DNA of 52,861 nucleotides from an uncultured Pelagibacteraceae bacterium (GTDB lineage: Bacteria; Pseudomonadota; Alphaproteobacteria; Pelagibacterales; Pelagibacteraceae), in the NCBI GenBank assembly GCA_902561095.1, contig CACEOF010000007.1:1-52861 (forward strand), written 5' to 3'. The translations under genes were made by a program, and so were the position numbers. The notes under the pieces were generated by a model that saw only the letters and a list, made by a program, of their open reading frames with translations, was not told the origin of the DNA and did no database searches. Below are positions 25,055 to 36,315 of this stretch, in pieces; positions within the stretch are counted from its first letter, which is position 1, and each line of letters starts with the position of its first letter.

Positions 25055-26167
25055 CTACAACTTATCAATGTATTTATCATGAAATTTATCAAATGTGCCA
25101 GTCTCTATATGATCTCTAATCGAAGACATCAATTCTTGATAAAAATTGATATTGTGAAGAGTTAAAATCATTGAAGCTAGAATTTCATTCGTATTAAAAA
25201 GATGATTAAGATAATTTTTTGAATATTTATTCAAGCTTAAATTGTCACAATTAGAGTCAAGGGGTGTATTATCATTTTGGTATTTATTATTTTTAATATT
25301 AATTCTTCCTTCCCAAGTGAATGCAAGGCCAGTTCTTCCACATCTTGTAGGTAAAACGCAATCAAACATATCGATACCACGTTTTACGGCTCCAAGAAGA
25401 TCAGATGGTGTACCAACACCCATTAGATAATGAGGTTTTTCATCAGGTAGATACTCTTTAATATCATCTAAAACTGAAAACATTTCGGCTTGAGTTTCAC
25501 CAACAGCAAGTCCTCCTAAAGCATAACCATCAAAACCTATTTTAATTAATTCATTTAGTGACTTAATTCGTAAATCTTTAAACAGGCCTCCTTGAACAAT
25601 GCCAAATAAAGCTTTATGTGGATTTTTACCAAATGACTTTTTTGATCTTTTAGCCCAATATAAAGAAAGATTCATAGATTTTTTTATTAAATCATAATCG
25701 TTAGTTTTTTTTGGGCACTCATCCATGATCATAACAATATCTGAATTTAAACCTAATTGAATTTTTATACTTTCTTCAGGGCTTAAATAAAATTTTTTAC
25801 CGTCTATATGTGAATTAAATATTGCACCTTTTTCACGGTCGATTTTATTTAGTTTCGAGAGAGACATTACTTGAAAACCGCCAGAATCCGTTAATATTGG
25901 TAAATCACAATTCATAAATTTATGTAGCCCGCCTGCGGATTTAATTCGGTCTACACCAGGTCTTATCATTAGGTGATAAGTGTTAGACAAAATTATTTGA
26001 GAACCGGTTTTTTTTATATCATCTATTGTACAAGCTTTAACAGTGGCTTGTGTTCCAACAGGCATAAAGGTTGGAGTATTTATATTTCCACGATGTGTTT
26101 CTATGACTCCTGATCTAGCAAATTTATCTTTTTTTATAACTTTAAAGGCAAAATCTTTTAATGCCAT
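25055..26167 (-). CDS. tgt: tRNA-guanine transglycosylase with altered zinc site
   Basis: Exchanges G34 of certain tRNAs for preQ1 in queuosine synthesis. The 370-residue TIM barrel has the general acid/base Asp in ILTDSGGFQVMSL, the GGLAVGE segment, and the nucleophile region GIDMFDCVLPTRCGRTG. The usual structural zinc site is CxCxxC...H. Here the region reads NCDNLSLNKYSKNYLNHLF, so Cys307 is kept but the next two ligand positions are Asn309 and Leu312; the His of TLHNINFYQ is kept. Base-level reading confirms this. The enzyme may do without zinc or bind it differently. Confidence 0.93.
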   Translation of the reverse strand: MALKDFAFKVIKKDKFARSGVIETHRGNINTPTFMPVGTQATVKACTIDDIKKTGSQIILSNTYHLMIRPGVDRIKSAGGLHKFMNCDLPILTDSGGFQVMSLSKLNKIDREKGAIFNSHIDGKKFYLSPEESIKIQLGLNSDIVMIMDECPKKTNDYDLIKKSMNLSLYWAKRSKKSFGKNPHKALFGIVQGGLFKDLRIKSLNELIKIGFDGYALGGLAVGETQAEMFSVLDDIKEYLPDEKPHYLMGVGTPSDLLGAVKRGIDMFDCVLPTRCGRTGLAFTWEGRINIKNNKYQNDNTPLDSNCDNLSLNKYSKNYLNHLFNTNEILASMILTLHNINFYQELMSSIRDHIETGTFDKFHDKYIDKL

Positions 26168-26175
26168 TCAATAGA

Positions 26176-26736
26176 TTATAGTGATTTAAAGCTTATGATC
26201 TTATCAGGGTCTGTTACAGATCCATTATTACTTTCGTCACCTCTTTTAATTTTATCCACTAAATCCATCCCTTCTATTACTTTACCAAAAACAGTATACT
26301 GTCTGTCTAAAAAAGGTGCTGGTTTAAAACATATAAAAAACTGACTATTGGCACTATTTGGATCTGAGGATCTTGCCATTGATAAGGTTCCTCTATCATG
26401 AGGTAAGCTACTAAATTCTTCTTTCAGATCTGGTAAATCAGACCCTCCCATTCCTGCTCTCCTTAAATCAAAATCCTTTGACCCTGAATTACCAAATTTT
26501 ACATCACCAGTCTGAGCCATAAAGCCTTCAATTACTCTATGGAAAACAACGTTATCATATTTTCCATCATTTGCTAATTCTTTGATTCTCTTCACATGAT
26601 TTGGCGCCACATCTTCAAATAACTCTATTTTTACATCCCCATCTTTTAATTTTAAAATCATTATATTCTCCTCAGCTATTGATTGATTGGTTATTAAAAA
26701 AAACAAAAAAAATAAATTAATTAAAATTCTATTCAT
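26176..26736 (-). CDS. periplasmic cyclophilin-type peptidyl-prolyl isomerase
   Basis: Speeds cis-trans isomerisation at prolines during protein folding. The 186-residue protein has a signal peptide (1-21, ending SIAEE) and a cyclophilin domain of the PpiA/PpiB type: VVFHRVIEGFMAQTGD, RAGMGGSDLPDLKEEF, GTLSMARSSDPNSANSQFF and YTVFGKVIEGMD. The catalytic Arg (FHRVI) and the QF pair are present. It overlaps coaD by 8 bases and is followed by tgt after 8 bases. Confidence 0.94.
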   Translation of the reverse strand: MNRILINLFFLFFLITNQSIAEENIMILKLKDGDVKIELFEDVAPNHVKRIKELANDGKYDNVVFHRVIEGFMAQTGDVKFGNSGSKDFDLRRAGMGGSDLPDLKEEFSSLPHDRGTLSMARSSDPNSANSQFFICFKPAPFLDRQYTVFGKVIEGMDLVDKIKRGDESNNGSVTDPDKIISFKSL

Positions 26737-27223
26737 ATTTTTCTTTTAAAGATTTGATAGTACTTTTTGTAGTAAATTTTTTAATATCACCCTTTAATTT
26801 TACAATCTCTTTGACAAATCTAGAAGATATAATTTGATTTTCAACGTCTGACATTAAAAAAATAGTCTCTATGTTATGATTTAATTTTCTATTCATTCCA
26901 GCTAATTGAAATTCGTATTCAAAATCTGATACAGCTCTTAGTCCCCTAAGAATAATATTTGATTTATATTTTTTGCATAGATCGGTAGTTAATGAACTAA
27001 AAGTCACTACTGTTATTTTTTTTTTATTAAGTTTTAGATCCTTGAATAAAGCTTTATTTACTATTTCTATTCTCTCCCCTGAGCTAAATAGATAATTTTT
27101 ACTACTGACATCTGACACACCCACAATAATCTTATCAAATAGTTTCAAAGCTTTTTTTATCACATCTATGTGTCCATAAGTAATCGGATCAAATGTGCCA
27201 GGATATATAGCTATTTTACTCAT
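26729..27223 (-). CDS. coaD: phosphopantetheine adenylyltransferase
   Basis: Fourth step of coenzyme A synthesis, adenylating 4'-phosphopantetheine. The 164-residue protein shows the nucleotidyltransferase motif YPGTFDPITYGHIDVI near the start, LRGLRAVSDFEYEFQLAGMNRKL in the middle and the ISSRFVKEI motif at the end, all diagnostic for CoaD. It is 4 bases downstream of gyrA and overlaps the cyclophilin gene, an order common in alphaproteobacteria (gyrA-coaD-ppi-tgt). Confidence 0.97.
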   Translation of the reverse strand: MSKIAIYPGTFDPITYGHIDVIKKALKLFDKIIVGVSDVSSKNYLFSSGERIEIVNKALFKDLKLNKKKITVVTFSSLTTDLCKKYKSNIILRGLRAVSDFEYEFQLAGMNRKLNHNIETIFLMSDVENQIISSRFVKEIVKLKGDIKKFTTKSTIKSLKEKYE

Positions 27224-27227
27224 TAAA

Positions 27228-29807
27228 TTAAATCAAGTTATCTTCTATTTTAATTGCAGATACAACTTTTTCTTCGCCAGATAATTTAATTATTCTAACT
27301 CCTTGAGTATTTCTTCCCGCAGTTCTTATTTCTTTAACAGCAACTCTTATAACTCTACCTTTATTTGTTGATATTAAAATTTCATCTCCTTCATAAACGG
27401 GGAAAGAAGATGTTATATTTCCATTTCTTGGAGAATTTACAATTCCAATTATACCTTTGCCTCCACGGTTTGTAACTCTGTAATCAAAATGGGATGTTTT
27501 TTTACCAAATCCATTTTCACTTATGGATAGAACAAATTTTTCTTTTGCATTTAATTCAGATTTTTCATCCTTAGATTTTTTTCCATTTTTCTTAATTTTA
27601 TCGCTATCAATAACTGATAGCGAAACTATTTGATCATTTTGCGCTAATTCAATTCCCTTAATACCTTTTGATGATCTTCCTTTAAAAACTCTCAATTTTT
27701 TTGCCTCAAATCTTATACACTTTCCAAATTTTGTACTTAGAATTACATCTTGATCGTGTTTACAAATTTTAACACCTACTATCTTATCGTTATTATCTAA
27801 TTTCATTGCGATTTTTCCTGATGCATTAATCGAGGAAAAGTCATCTAAACTATTTTTTCTAACTTTTCCTAAAGCTGTGGCAAAAATTATTTGATAGTTT
27901 TTAGAGTCAGTTTCATCTTCAGGCATTGGCATAATGGAGCTGATTGCTTGATGACTTTTTAAAGGTAAAATATTAAACAAAGATTTTCCTTTTGATGAAG
28001 ATGATCCCTCGGGTATTTTCCAAGCTTTTACTTTATAAACTAGTCCTTCTGTTGAAAAAAATAAAACAGAAGTATGTGTATTTACAGATAATGTTTGTAT
28101 AACAGAATCCTGATCTCTAGTTGTGATTCCTGATTTACCTTTACCACCTCTTTTTTGCTTTTTGACACCATCCAGAGATCCTCTTTTAATATATCCTTGA
28201 AGTGTAACTGTGATGATTACAGATTGCTTTTGAATCGTTTCTTCAATGTCATAATTTAAAACTGCATCAATAATTTTAGTTCTTCTAGGTATAGCAAATT
28301 TTTCTTTGATATTTTTAAGTTCTTCACTGATAACTTTTAACAACTCTTTTTTTGAAGATATAATTTTTTTAAATTTAGCAATTAATTCAGCTATTTTTTT
28401 AATTTCAACTTCAATCTCATTTATACCAAGTGCTGTTAATTTTTGAAGTCTTAGATCTAAAATAGCTAGAACTTGTGTCTCGGATAATGAATATAAGTTT
28501 TTTCCTTTTTTGCCTTCAACTAAAGAAATTAGTTTTTGCGATTTATTAATTGTCCACTTAGTTTTTAATATAGATCCTTTTGCATCATCAGGAGTTTTTG
28601 AAGATCTGATTATTTTAATAATTTTATCTAAATTTTCTACTGAGACTGATAAGCCAATTAATATGTGTGCTCGTTCTTCTGCTTTTTGTAAATCAAATTT
28701 AGTTTTTTTAATTACAACATCTTCTCTAAAAGATAAAAAATTTGACAGGAAATCTTTAAGTGTACAAGTTTTAGGTTTACCTTCAACGATAGCCAGAGTA
28801 TTAAATCCAAAGGAACTCTCTATCTGAGTGTTTTTATAAAGTTGTCTTTTGATTGTTTCTGGCTCAACACCATTTCTTAAATCAATTGCAACTCTTATCC
28901 CTTCTCTGTTAGACTCGTCTCTTATATCTTTTATTCCCTCAATTTTTTTTTCTCTAACTAGCTGAGCAATTCTTTCATTTAAAACTGATTTGTTTACTTG
29001 ATAAGGAATTGAAGTGATAACTAATCTTTCTCTTCCATTTTTTTGTTGTTCTATTGACACCTCGCCTCTAATTTTAAAAGATCCTCTTCCGTTATTATAG
29101 CCCTGTTTAATAATATCTTTTCCAATGATTACTCCACCCGTAGGAAAATCAGGGCCAGGTATATGTTTCATTAATTCTTTAGTTTTAATGTCTTTGTCAC
29201 TTATAAGAGCTAAAGTTCCATCAATTATTTCACCTAAATTATGTGGTGGAATACTGGTTGCCATGCCTACAGCAATACCTCCAGCACCATTTACTAATAA
29301 ATTTGGAAATTGGGCAGGTAAGACAGTTGGCTCTTTTTCTGTTTCATCATAATTGCTCTTAAACGAAATGGTATTTTTCTCAATATCATCAATTAAAAAT
29401 TGTGAAACTTTTGATAAACGTGTTTCGGTATATCTCATAGCTGCAGCTGGATCGCCATCTATTGAACCAAAGTTTCCTTGACCTTGAACCAAAGGTAAGC
29501 TCATTGAAAAATCTTGTACCATTCTAACTAAGGCATCATAAACAGATTGATCTCCATGAGGATGATATTTACCAATAACATCTCCAACTATTCTTGCAGA
29601 TTTCCTAAATTGTTTTGACCAATCGTAACCACCTTTATACATTGCATATAAAATTCTTCGATGGACAGGTTTAAGTCCATCTCTAATATCTGGTAGAGCA
29701 CGACTTACTATGACACTCATTGCATAAGAAAGATACGACGAGCTCATCTCATCATGCATTGAGATTAGTTTAATATTATTATTTTTTGTCTCTTCAGATT
29801 TTTGCAT
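27228..29807 (-). CDS. gyrA: DNA gyrase subunit A
   Basis: The DNA-cleaving subunit of gyrase, which adds negative supercoils. At 859 residues it is full length. The catalytic Tyr126 lies in AAMRYTETR. The quinolone-determining region reads [13 protein letters not shown], with Gln87 where E. coli has Ser83; the Asp equivalent to E. coli Asp87 is kept (Asp91). The C-terminal wrapping domain carries the GyrA box QKRGGKG, which separates gyrase from topoisomerase IV. It lies downstream of ssb (5-base gap) and upstream of coaD (4-base gap). Confidence 0.97.
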   Translation of the reverse strand: MQKSEETKNNNIKLISMHDEMSSSYLSYAMSVIVSRALPDIRDGLKPVHRRILYAMYKGGYDWSKQFRKSARIVGDVIGKYHPHGDQSVYDALVRMVQDFSMSLPLVQGQGNFGSIDGDPAAAMRYTETRLSKVSQFLIDDIEKNTISFKSNYDETEKEPTVLPAQFPNLLVNGAGGIAVGMATSIPPHNLGEIIDGTLALISDKDIKTKELMKHIPGPDFPTGGVIIGKDIIKQGYNNGRGSFKIRGEVSIEQQKNGRERLVITSIPYQVNKSVLNERIAQLVREKKIEGIKDIRDESNREGIRVAIDLRNGVEPETIKRQLYKNTQIESSFGFNTLAIVEGKPKTCTLKDFLSNFLSFREDVVIKKTKFDLQKAEERAHILIGLSVSVENLDKIIKIIRSSKTPDDAKGSILKTKWTINKSQKLISLVEGKKGKNLYSLSETQVLAILDLRLQKLTALGINEIEVEIKKIAELIAKFKKIISSKKELLKVISEELKNIKEKFAIPRRTKIIDAVLNYDIEETIQKQSVIITVTLQGYIKRGSLDGVKKQKRGGKGKSGITTRDQDSVIQTLSVNTHTSVLFFSTEGLVYKVKAWKIPEGSSSSKGKSLFNILPLKSHQAISSIMPMPEDETDSKNYQIIFATALGKVRKNSLDDFSSINASGKIAMKLDNNDKIVGVKICKHDQDVILSTKFGKCIRFEAKKLRVFKGRSSKGIKGIELAQNDQIVSLSVIDSDKIKKNGKKSKDEKSELNAKEKFVLSISENGFGKKTSHFDYRVTNRGGKGIIGIVNSPRNGNITSSFPVYEGDEILISTNKGRVIRVAVKEIRTAGRNTQGVRIIKLSGEEKVVSAIKIEDNLI

Positions 29808-29812
29808 AGAAA

Positions 29813-30262
29813 CTAAAAGGGAATTTCATCATCCATATCGTTAGATATTTGGGAAGAGTCCTCAATGTTATTTTGTGGATTAGGATCATTTTGAATGCCA
29901 CCCCCATTACCACCACCTAACATTGTTAATGAAGAATTATATCCTTGAATAACAACTTCAGTGGAATATTTATCCTGACCAGATTGTTCATCTTTCCATT
30001 TTCTTGTAGTTATTTGACCCTCAACATAAATTTGAGCACCTTTCTTAAGATACTGTTGAACGACGTTTACTAAACCTTCATTAAATACAACTATACGGTG
30101 CCATTCAGTTTTTTCTTTTTTTTCTCCGGTACTTTTATCTTTCCAAGATTGACTTGTTGCAAGGCTTAATCTAGCAACACTCTTGCCATTTACCATTTGT
30201 TTGATTTCTGGATCTGCGCCCAAACGACCAATTAATAACACTTTATTTAAACTTCCAGCCAT
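29813..30262 (-). CDS. ssb: single-stranded DNA-binding protein
   Basis: Coats single-stranded DNA during replication and repair. The 149-residue protein has the OB-fold (about 1-110) beginning [19 protein letters not shown] with the WHRIVVFNE motif, then a Gly/Asn-rich linker and the acidic protein-binding tip DDEIPF. It is divergent from uvrA across an 89-base spacer, a classic pairing, and leads the ssb-gyrA-coaD run. Confidence 0.97.
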   Translation of the reverse strand: MAGSLNKVLLIGRLGADPEIKQMVNGKSVARLSLATSQSWKDKSTGEKKEKTEWHRIVVFNEGLVNVVQQYLKKGAQIYVEGQITTRKWKDEQSGQDKYSTEVVIQGYNSSLTMLGGGNGGGIQNDPNPQNNIEDSSQISNDMDDEIPF

Positions 30263-30351
30263 AATATTTTTATATTTGTTTATTTAATTAATTAGATTTA
30301 TACCACAATTCTTCTGAATATTAATTTTATTAATTCAAAGCAACAAAAATT

Positions 30352-33204
30352 ATGATGAAAAAGATAGTTATTAAGGGTGCTAAAGAACATAATTTGAAGA
30401 ATATTTCTGTTGAGATTCCGAAAGATAAATTTGTGGTAATTACAGGTCTATCTGGTTCTGGAAAATCATCTTTAGCGTTCGATACTATTTATGCCGAGGG
30501 ACAACGAAGATATGTTGAAAGTTTATCTGCATATGCAAGGCAGTTTCTGGATAAAATGAAAAAACCAAATGTTGATCTTATCGAAGGATTAAGTCCAGCG
30601 ATTGCTATAGAACAAAAAAATACTTCAAAGAACCCTAGATCGACAGTTGCAACAGTTACAGAAATTTACGACTATATGAGAGTACTATATGCAAGAGCTG
30701 GTATCCCCTATTCACCATTTACCGGTAAACCAATTACTTCACAAACTATTACTCAAATTGTAGATTTAATTAAAAAACTGCCAAAAAAGTCAACTATTTA
30801 CATATATGCACCTGTAGTAAGAGGTCGTAAAGGCGAATATAGAAAAGATATCTTAAGTTATAAACGAAGAGGTTTTCGAAAAATCAAGATTGATAATGTT
30901 TTATATGATATTGAAAAGTCTCCCAATTTAGACAAAAAACTTAAACACGATATTTCTGTTTTAGTTGATAGAATTGTTTTAAATTCAAAGCTAGGAAATA
31001 GACTGGCTGAAAGTATTGAAACAGCTGTTAATTTGGCAAATGGATTGGTCTTTGTGGAATATGAGGACGAGACATTGCCTCAAAAACATAGAAAAGTTGA
31101 AAAATTAATTTACTCAACCAAGTTTGCTTGTCCAGAAAGCGGATTTACAATTGAAGAAATAGAACCAAGATTATTTTCATTTAATAGTCCTTATGGAGCC
31201 TGTGAAGAGTGTGAAGGTATTGGTATGAAACTAAATGTAGATCCAAATCTTGTTGTACCAGATGAAAGAAAAAGTCTAGCTGATGGTGCTATTGAGCCTT
31301 GGTCAAGATCTACTACCTTATATTATGCTCAAACACTGTCATCACTAGCTAAACATTATAGCTTTTCATTAGATGAAAAATGGAAAAAACTTCCAAAAAA
31401 AATAAAGGATATTATTCTTTATGGATCAGATGAAGATGAAATTAAATTTAATTATGATGATGGTTATGAAAAATATTCTTATAAGAAAACTTTTGAGGGT
31501 GTTATTAATAACCTTGAAAGAAGATTTTTAGAGTCTGATAGTGAATGGAAAAGAGAAGCGATAGCAGAATATCAATCTGATACAGCTTGCGAAGCCTGTA
31601 ATGGTGATCGTTTAAAAGAAGAAGCATTATGTGTAAAAATTAACAATCTAAATATTAGTGAAGTAACGAAGAAATCTATATATGATGCTGCAGAATGGTT
31701 TAAAAACTTAGTAAATCATATTGACAAAAGACAATTTAAAATTGCAGAACATGTTTTAAAGGAGATAAATGAAAGATTAAATTTTTTGTTAAACGTAGGC
31801 TTGGATTATTTAACTCTATCTAGAGAGTCTGGAACGTTATCTGGTGGTGAGGCTCAAAGAATAAGATTGGCCTCTCAAATAGGTTCTGGTTTAACTGGTG
31901 TTCTTTACGTGTTGGACGAACCATCAATTGGTTTGCATCAAAAAGATAATGTTAAACTTATTAATGCACTTAAGAGGTTAAGAGATCTTGGTAATACTGT
32001 AATAGTAGTTGAGCATGATACTGAAACTATGGAGAATGCAGATCATATTATAGACCTTGGTCCAGAAGCAGGTACTAATGGTGGTCAAATATCCTCACAA
32101 GGCACTTATGATGAGATTAAAAAAGATAAAAATAGTATTACTGGACAATATCTTGCTAATAAAAAAAAAATAGATATCCCAAATACAAGACGATTAGCGA
32201 AAAATGGAAGGTTTGTTGAAATCAACGGTGCAACAGGAAATAATTTAAATAATGTAAATCTTAAAATTCCAACAGGAACTTTCACTTGTGTTACTGGGGT
32301 ATCGGGTAGTGGAAAATCTACACTAATATTACAAACACTATTTCATGCTTTGAATTTGACACTTAATAATAAAGCTAAAAAGGCTCCAAAGGCTTTTAAA
32401 GGTTACAAGGGTGTTGAATTAATTGATAAAATTATTGACATAGATCAATCACCCATAGGAAGAACACCAAGATCTAATCCTGCTACATATACTGGTGCTT
32501 TTGGTCCAATAAGAGATTGGTTTACAAGTTTACCAGAGTCTAAAACAAGAGGTTATAAACCAGGACGTTTTTCATTTAATGTTAAAGGTGGTAGATGCGA
32601 GGCTTGTGAAGGTGATGGTGTAATTACGTATGAAATGCATTTCTTACCAGATGTTTATATTCAATGCGATGAGTGCAAAGGCACGAGATACAATAGAGAA
32701 ACTTTAGAAATTAAATTTAAAGGTAAAAGTATTGCAGATGTTTTGGATATGTCTGTTGATGAAGGTTGTGAATATTTTGAAAATATATCAAATATTAAAA
32801 CAAAATTACTAACATTAAAAAAAGTTGGATTGGGCTATATTAAGATTGGTCAGCAAGCAACAACTCTTTCAGGTGGGGAAGCACAACGAATTAAGCTCGC
32901 GAAAGAATTGTCAAAAAGATCTACAGGACGAACAATGTATATTTTAGATGAACCAACAACTGGTCTACATCAACACGATATTAAAAAACTTTTAGAAATT
33001 CTGCACACATTTGTAAAACTTGGGAACACAGTTGTTGTAATTGAGCATAATTTAGATGTTATAAAAACTGCTGACTACATTGTTGATATGGGTCCTGAGG
33101 GTGGCGTAAAGGGTGGTAAAATTATCGCAGAGGGTAAACCTGAAGAAGTGTCAAAAATCAAAGAGAGTTATACTGGTCAATTTTTAAAGCCTTTACTAAA
33201 TTAA
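30352..33204 (+). CDS. uvrA: excinuclease ABC subunit A
   Basis: Damage-recognition ATPase of nucleotide excision repair. At 950 residues it has two ABC modules: Walker [10 protein letters not shown] (N-terminal) and GVSGSGKST (C-terminal), with signature motifs [16 protein letters not shown] and [15 protein letters not shown]. Zinc modules are present in the first half (CEECEG side kept; the other side reads CPESGF, with Ser where many UvrA proteins have the second Cys) and in the second half (CEACEGDG...CDECKG). Two adjacent Met codons open the frame, so the start may be the second. Confidence 0.97.
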   Translation: MMKKIVIKGAKEHNLKNISVEIPKDKFVVITGLSGSGKSSLAFDTIYAEGQRRYVESLSAYARQFLDKMKKPNVDLIEGLSPAIAIEQKNTSKNPRSTVATVTEIYDYMRVLYARAGIPYSPFTGKPITSQTITQIVDLIKKLPKKSTIYIYAPVVRGRKGEYRKDILSYKRRGFRKIKIDNVLYDIEKSPNLDKKLKHDISVLVDRIVLNSKLGNRLAESIETAVNLANGLVFVEYEDETLPQKHRKVEKLIYSTKFACPESGFTIEEIEPRLFSFNSPYGACEECEGIGMKLNVDPNLVVPDERKSLADGAIEPWSRSTTLYYAQTLSSLAKHYSFSLDEKWKKLPKKIKDIILYGSDEDEIKFNYDDGYEKYSYKKTFEGVINNLERRFLESDSEWKREAIAEYQSDTACEACNGDRLKEEALCVKINNLNISEVTKKSIYDAAEWFKNLVNHIDKRQFKIAEHVLKEINERLNFLLNVGLDYLTLSRESGTLSGGEAQRIRLASQIGSGLTGVLYVLDEPSIGLHQKDNVKLINALKRLRDLGNTVIVVEHDTETMENADHIIDLGPEAGTNGGQISSQGTYDEIKKDKNSITGQYLANKKKIDIPNTRRLAKNGRFVEINGATGNNLNNVNLKIPTGTFTCVTGVSGSGKSTLILQTLFHALNLTLNNKAKKAPKAFKGYKGVELIDKIIDIDQSPIGRTPRSNPATYTGAFGPIRDWFTSLPESKTRGYKPGRFSFNVKGGRCEACEGDGVITYEMHFLPDVYIQCDECKGTRYNRETLEIKFKGKSIADVLDMSVDEGCEYFENISNIKTKLLTLKKVGLGYIKIGQQATTLSGGEAQRIKLAKELSKRSTGRTMYILDEPTTGLHQHDIKKLLEILHTFVKLGNTVVVIEHNLDVIKTADYIVDMGPEGGVKGGKIIAEGKPEEVSKIKESYTGQFLKPLLN

Positions 33205-33253
33205 ATATAAAAACTTAAAAATTACCAAAATTTAGTGTATAAAATTAAGAATC

Positions 33254-33856
33254 ATGAGTAATTTATTATCTTCATTATCAAAAACCGTTCATGCATCATT
33301 AGCTATAGCTATAATCTTGTTTGTTGGAATGTTTTTTCATAATGAAGGCATTGCCTTTGATACTTTGTTTTGGAGTTGGTTATTTAGATTTATACATGTA
33401 GTTGTTGCTATAATGTGGATTGGATTACTTTGGTATTTTAATTTTGTTCAAATCCCAAACATGGCTAAAATTCCAGATGAGCAAAAGCCTGCCATTGGAA
33501 AAGTGATTGCTCCAGCAGCTTTATTTTATTTTAGATGGGCTGCAGCGTTTACTGTTTTATCCGGTTTAATTCTTGCTTGGTTAAATGGTTATCTGCATGA
33601 TGCAATGACTTTTAGTATTGGATCCGGAATTCCAAAACACACTGCAATAGGAATAGGAATGTGGTTAGGTCTTATAATGGCGTTTAACGTTTGGTTTGTA
33701 ATATGGCCAAATCAAAAAAGAGCATTAGGTATTGTTGAAACTGATCCAGAAACTAAAGCAAAATCTGCTAAAACAGCAATGTTGTTCTCTAGAACAAATA
33801 CTCTTCTTTCTCTACCAATGTTACTAACAATGGTAGCTGCTCAGAATATTTATTAA
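33254..33856 (+). CDS. PuuD-like membrane protein (urate hydroxylase family, no cytochrome domain)
   Basis: A 200-residue integral membrane protein with about five helices, resembling the membrane part of PuuD. PuuD proteins are membrane-bound urate-oxidising proteins with a C-terminal cytochrome c domain; here that domain is missing. Family-like stretches are WLFRFIHVVVAIMWIGLLWYFNFVQIP (a His-containing helix), APAALFYFRWAAAF and NVWFVIWPNQKRALG. No purine genes are near, so a urate role is not supported by context. It follows uvrA in the same direction after 49 bases. Confidence 0.75.
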   Translation: MSNLLSSLSKTVHASLAIAIILFVGMFFHNEGIAFDTLFWSWLFRFIHVVVAIMWIGLLWYFNFVQIPNMAKIPDEQKPAIGKVIAPAALFYFRWAAAFTVLSGLILAWLNGYLHDAMTFSIGSGIPKHTAIGIGMWLGLIMAFNVWFVIWPNQKRALGIVETDPETKAKSAKTAMLFSRTNTLLSLPMLLTMVAAQNIY

Positions 33857-33857
33857 T

Positions 33858-34748
33858 TTAGTTACTATCGTCTTCTCTTAAGACAGTTTTTTGAGAAACT
33901 CTTAGTCTTACCAATACAGTATTAGCTATATAAATTGATGAATAAGTTCCAAAAACAACTCCTAAAATCATTGCTAGTGAAAATCCTTTTAAAATTTCTC
34001 CGCCAAAAAAATATATTGCAAGTAATGCAAGTAAAGTTGTTGCTGAAGTAATAATTGTTCTAGATAAAGTTTCGTTAATTGAAATATTGGTTAATTCAAA
34101 AATTTTTATATCTGAATATTTTCTTAAATTTTCTCTCACACGATCAAATATTACAACAGTGTCATTCATTGAATAACCTACAATAGTTAATACCGCAGCA
34201 ATAATTGATAGGTTAATCTCTAAACTAAATAGTGAAAAGACACCAAGCGTAACAATAACGTCATGAAATAGTGCTAAGATAGCACCAAGACTAAACTGCC
34301 ATTCAAACCTAACCCATATATAAATCAGCATTATTGCAAGTGATAAAGAAATTGCTATCACACCAGATTTTAATAATTCAGCACTTACTTTTGGTCCTAC
34401 ATTTTCAACTCTTCTAAAATCATAGTTATTACCAAATGACTTATCAAGATTTATCTTTATCTCCTCAATTATATTTTTCTTATTATCTTTATTTTCAAAT
34501 TTAATTAAAAAATCATTATCAGATCCAAATTTTTTAACTGATACATCACCCAATTTCATTTGACTAAATTTATCACGAAGTGAGCTAACGTTTATTTTTG
34601 TATCAGTAGATCTTAACTCGATTAACGTTCCACCTTTAAAATCTATACCAAAATTAAGACCCTTAAAAATTAGTAAAAGTAGTGAAATTACAATTAAGGC
34701 GCTAGATAAGACATTAAAATGATTATAGTATTTGTTAAATGCAATCAT
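33858..34748 (-). CDS. secF: protein translocase subunit SecF
   Basis: Works with SecD to complete protein export using the proton gradient. The 296-residue protein has six helices, the SecF signature FGIDFKGGTLIELRS after helix 1, and the second-helix segment with VGYSMNDTVVIFDRVREN (motif D4). It starts one base inside the secD stop and ends 2 bases from the convergent PuuD-like gene. The spacing indicates co-translation with secD. Confidence 0.96.
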   Translation of the reverse strand: MIAFNKYYNHFNVLSSALIVISLLLLIFKGLNFGIDFKGGTLIELRSTDTKINVSSLRDKFSQMKLGDVSVKKFGSDNDFLIKFENKDNKKNIIEEIKINLDKSFGNNYDFRRVENVGPKVSAELLKSGVIAISLSLAIMLIYIWVRFEWQFSLGAILALFHDVIVTLGVFSLFSLEINLSIIAAVLTIVGYSMNDTVVIFDRVRENLRKYSDIKIFELTNISINETLSRTIITSATTLLALLAIYFFGGEILKGFSLAMILGVVFGTYSSIYIANTVLVRLRVSQKTVLREDDSN

Positions 34749-36301
34749 TAAATTAGTTTCCCATTATTCTTGTTTTTAGTTACATAAAGACTAGTGAATA
34801 ATCTGGCAATGAAATAAACTGAAAACAAAGTTGTAAATATCCCAACTCCTAAGGTTACAGCAAAGCCTTTAACAGGTCCTGATCCCATAAAAAACAAAAT
34901 TACAGCAGCTAATAAAGTTGTAATATTAGCGTCAATTATTGCAGTTCTAGATTTAGTATAACCACCATCAAAAGCTAAGATATTGTTCTTCTCGTCTTTA
35001 AGTTCTTCTTTAATCCTCTCAAAAATCAAAACATTTGCATCAACAGCCATACCAACAGTCAAAATTATTCCTGCAATACCAGGTAAAGTTAAGGTTGCTT
35101 CGAATAAAGTAAGAACACCTAAAAGAATAAATAAATTAATTATTAGTGTAAAGTTCGTTATTAAACCAAAAAATCTATACTTAACAAACATGAAAACAAT
35201 AACTAATAGAAAACCAATCGATAATGCGATCATCCCAGCATTTATAGAATCTTGACCAAGATCTGGACCAACTGTTCTCTCTTCAATAATTTCTAAAGGG
35301 GCTGGTAGTGCACCAGATCTAAGTAATAAAGCTAGATCAGTTGCTGATTGAAAAGTAAACCCACCACTAATTTGCCCTGCTCCACTTGCTATAGTGTCTC
35401 TTACTACTGGGGCACTTATTATTTTTCCGTCTAAAACTATAGCTAGTTGTTTACCTATACCTGTTGAGGTTGCTTTTCCAAATCTTTTAGCTCCTACTCT
35501 GTCTAAAGTGAAAGAGACAATTGTTTGATTATTTTGTGTATCCATTTTAGGTTGTGCATCTAAAAGGTTTTCTCCACTAATTATAATTCTCTTGCTCACA
35601 TTTACGGGCGGGGTTCCGTCCTCATACTCTAATTTCTCTACACCAAATCTATCTTCATCGTTCTGAGTTACAAATCTAAATGTCAAGTTTGCAGTTTTGC
35701 CTAGAAGAGATTTAATTCTGGTTGGATCATCTAAACCGGGAAGTTCTACCAAAATTCTACTATTGCCCCTTTTTAAAATATTTGGTTCATTAGTACCTAC
35801 TTCGTCAACTCTTCTTCTTACTATCTCAATTGCTTGATCTTGTGACGAGGTTTTTAGTTTTATTAAGCCCTGGCGTGAAAAATTAATTTTTAAATTAAAA
35901 CCCAAGTCCTCAATTTCTAACTGATGTGATTTAAATCTGGGATAATAAGGATTAATTTCGCTATTTTCATCTTTAAAGATATCTATAACTTTTTGTTTAT
36001 TTTCCTCATTTACATTAAAAAAAATATTTTGGTTATCTATTTTAATATTATTTAATTTAATATCTTTATCTTTAAAAAAATTTCTAAAAGTAGTTGTTAG
36101 GTTTTGTAACTTTTGCTCAATTACAGGCTCATTGTCTATCTCTAGCAGTAAATAGGAACCACCTTGTAGATCAAGACCTAAATTAATTTTTTTGTTAAAA
36201 AAACTATCATCAAATTTAAATAAGTTAGAGGAAGCAATTAAAATAAACAAAAAAGAAAAAATTGTAATAAAAATTATTCGTAACTTAGAAAAATATAACA
36301 C
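34748..36301 (-). CDS. secD: protein translocase subunit SecD
   Basis: Six-helix export factor with a large periplasmic P1 domain between helices 1 and 2. Signatures are LGLDLQGGSYLLLEID (near residue 40), GRNSRILVELPG-like GNSRILVELPGLDDP, and the membrane motif GIAGIILTVGMAVDANVLIFERIKEE. At 517 residues it is shorter than E. coli SecD, as is common in alphaproteobacteria. It is preceded by yajC by 14 bases and overlaps secF by one base. Confidence 0.96.
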   Translation of the reverse strand: MLYFSKLRIIFITIFSFLFILIASSNLFKFDDSFFNKKINLGLDLQGGSYLLLEIDNEPVIEQKLQNLTTTFRNFFKDKDIKLNNIKIDNQNIFFNVNEENKQKVIDIFKDENSEINPYYPRFKSHQLEIEDLGFNLKINFSRQGLIKLKTSSQDQAIEIVRRRVDEVGTNEPNILKRGNSRILVELPGLDDPTRIKSLLGKTANLTFRFVTQNDEDRFGVEKLEYEDGTPPVNVSKRIIISGENLLDAQPKMDTQNNQTIVSFTLDRVGAKRFGKATSTGIGKQLAIVLDGKIISAPVVRDTIASGAGQISGGFTFQSATDLALLLRSGALPAPLEIIEERTVGPDLGQDSINAGMIALSIGFLLVIVFMFVKYRFFGLITNFTLIINLFILLGVLTLFEATLTLPGIAGIILTVGMAVDANVLIFERIKEELKDEKNNILAFDGGYTKSRTAIIDANITTLLAAVILFFMGSGPVKGFAVTLGVGIFTTLFSVYFIARLFTSLYVTKNKNNGKLI

Positions 36302-36315
36302 TTATCTAAATTTAT

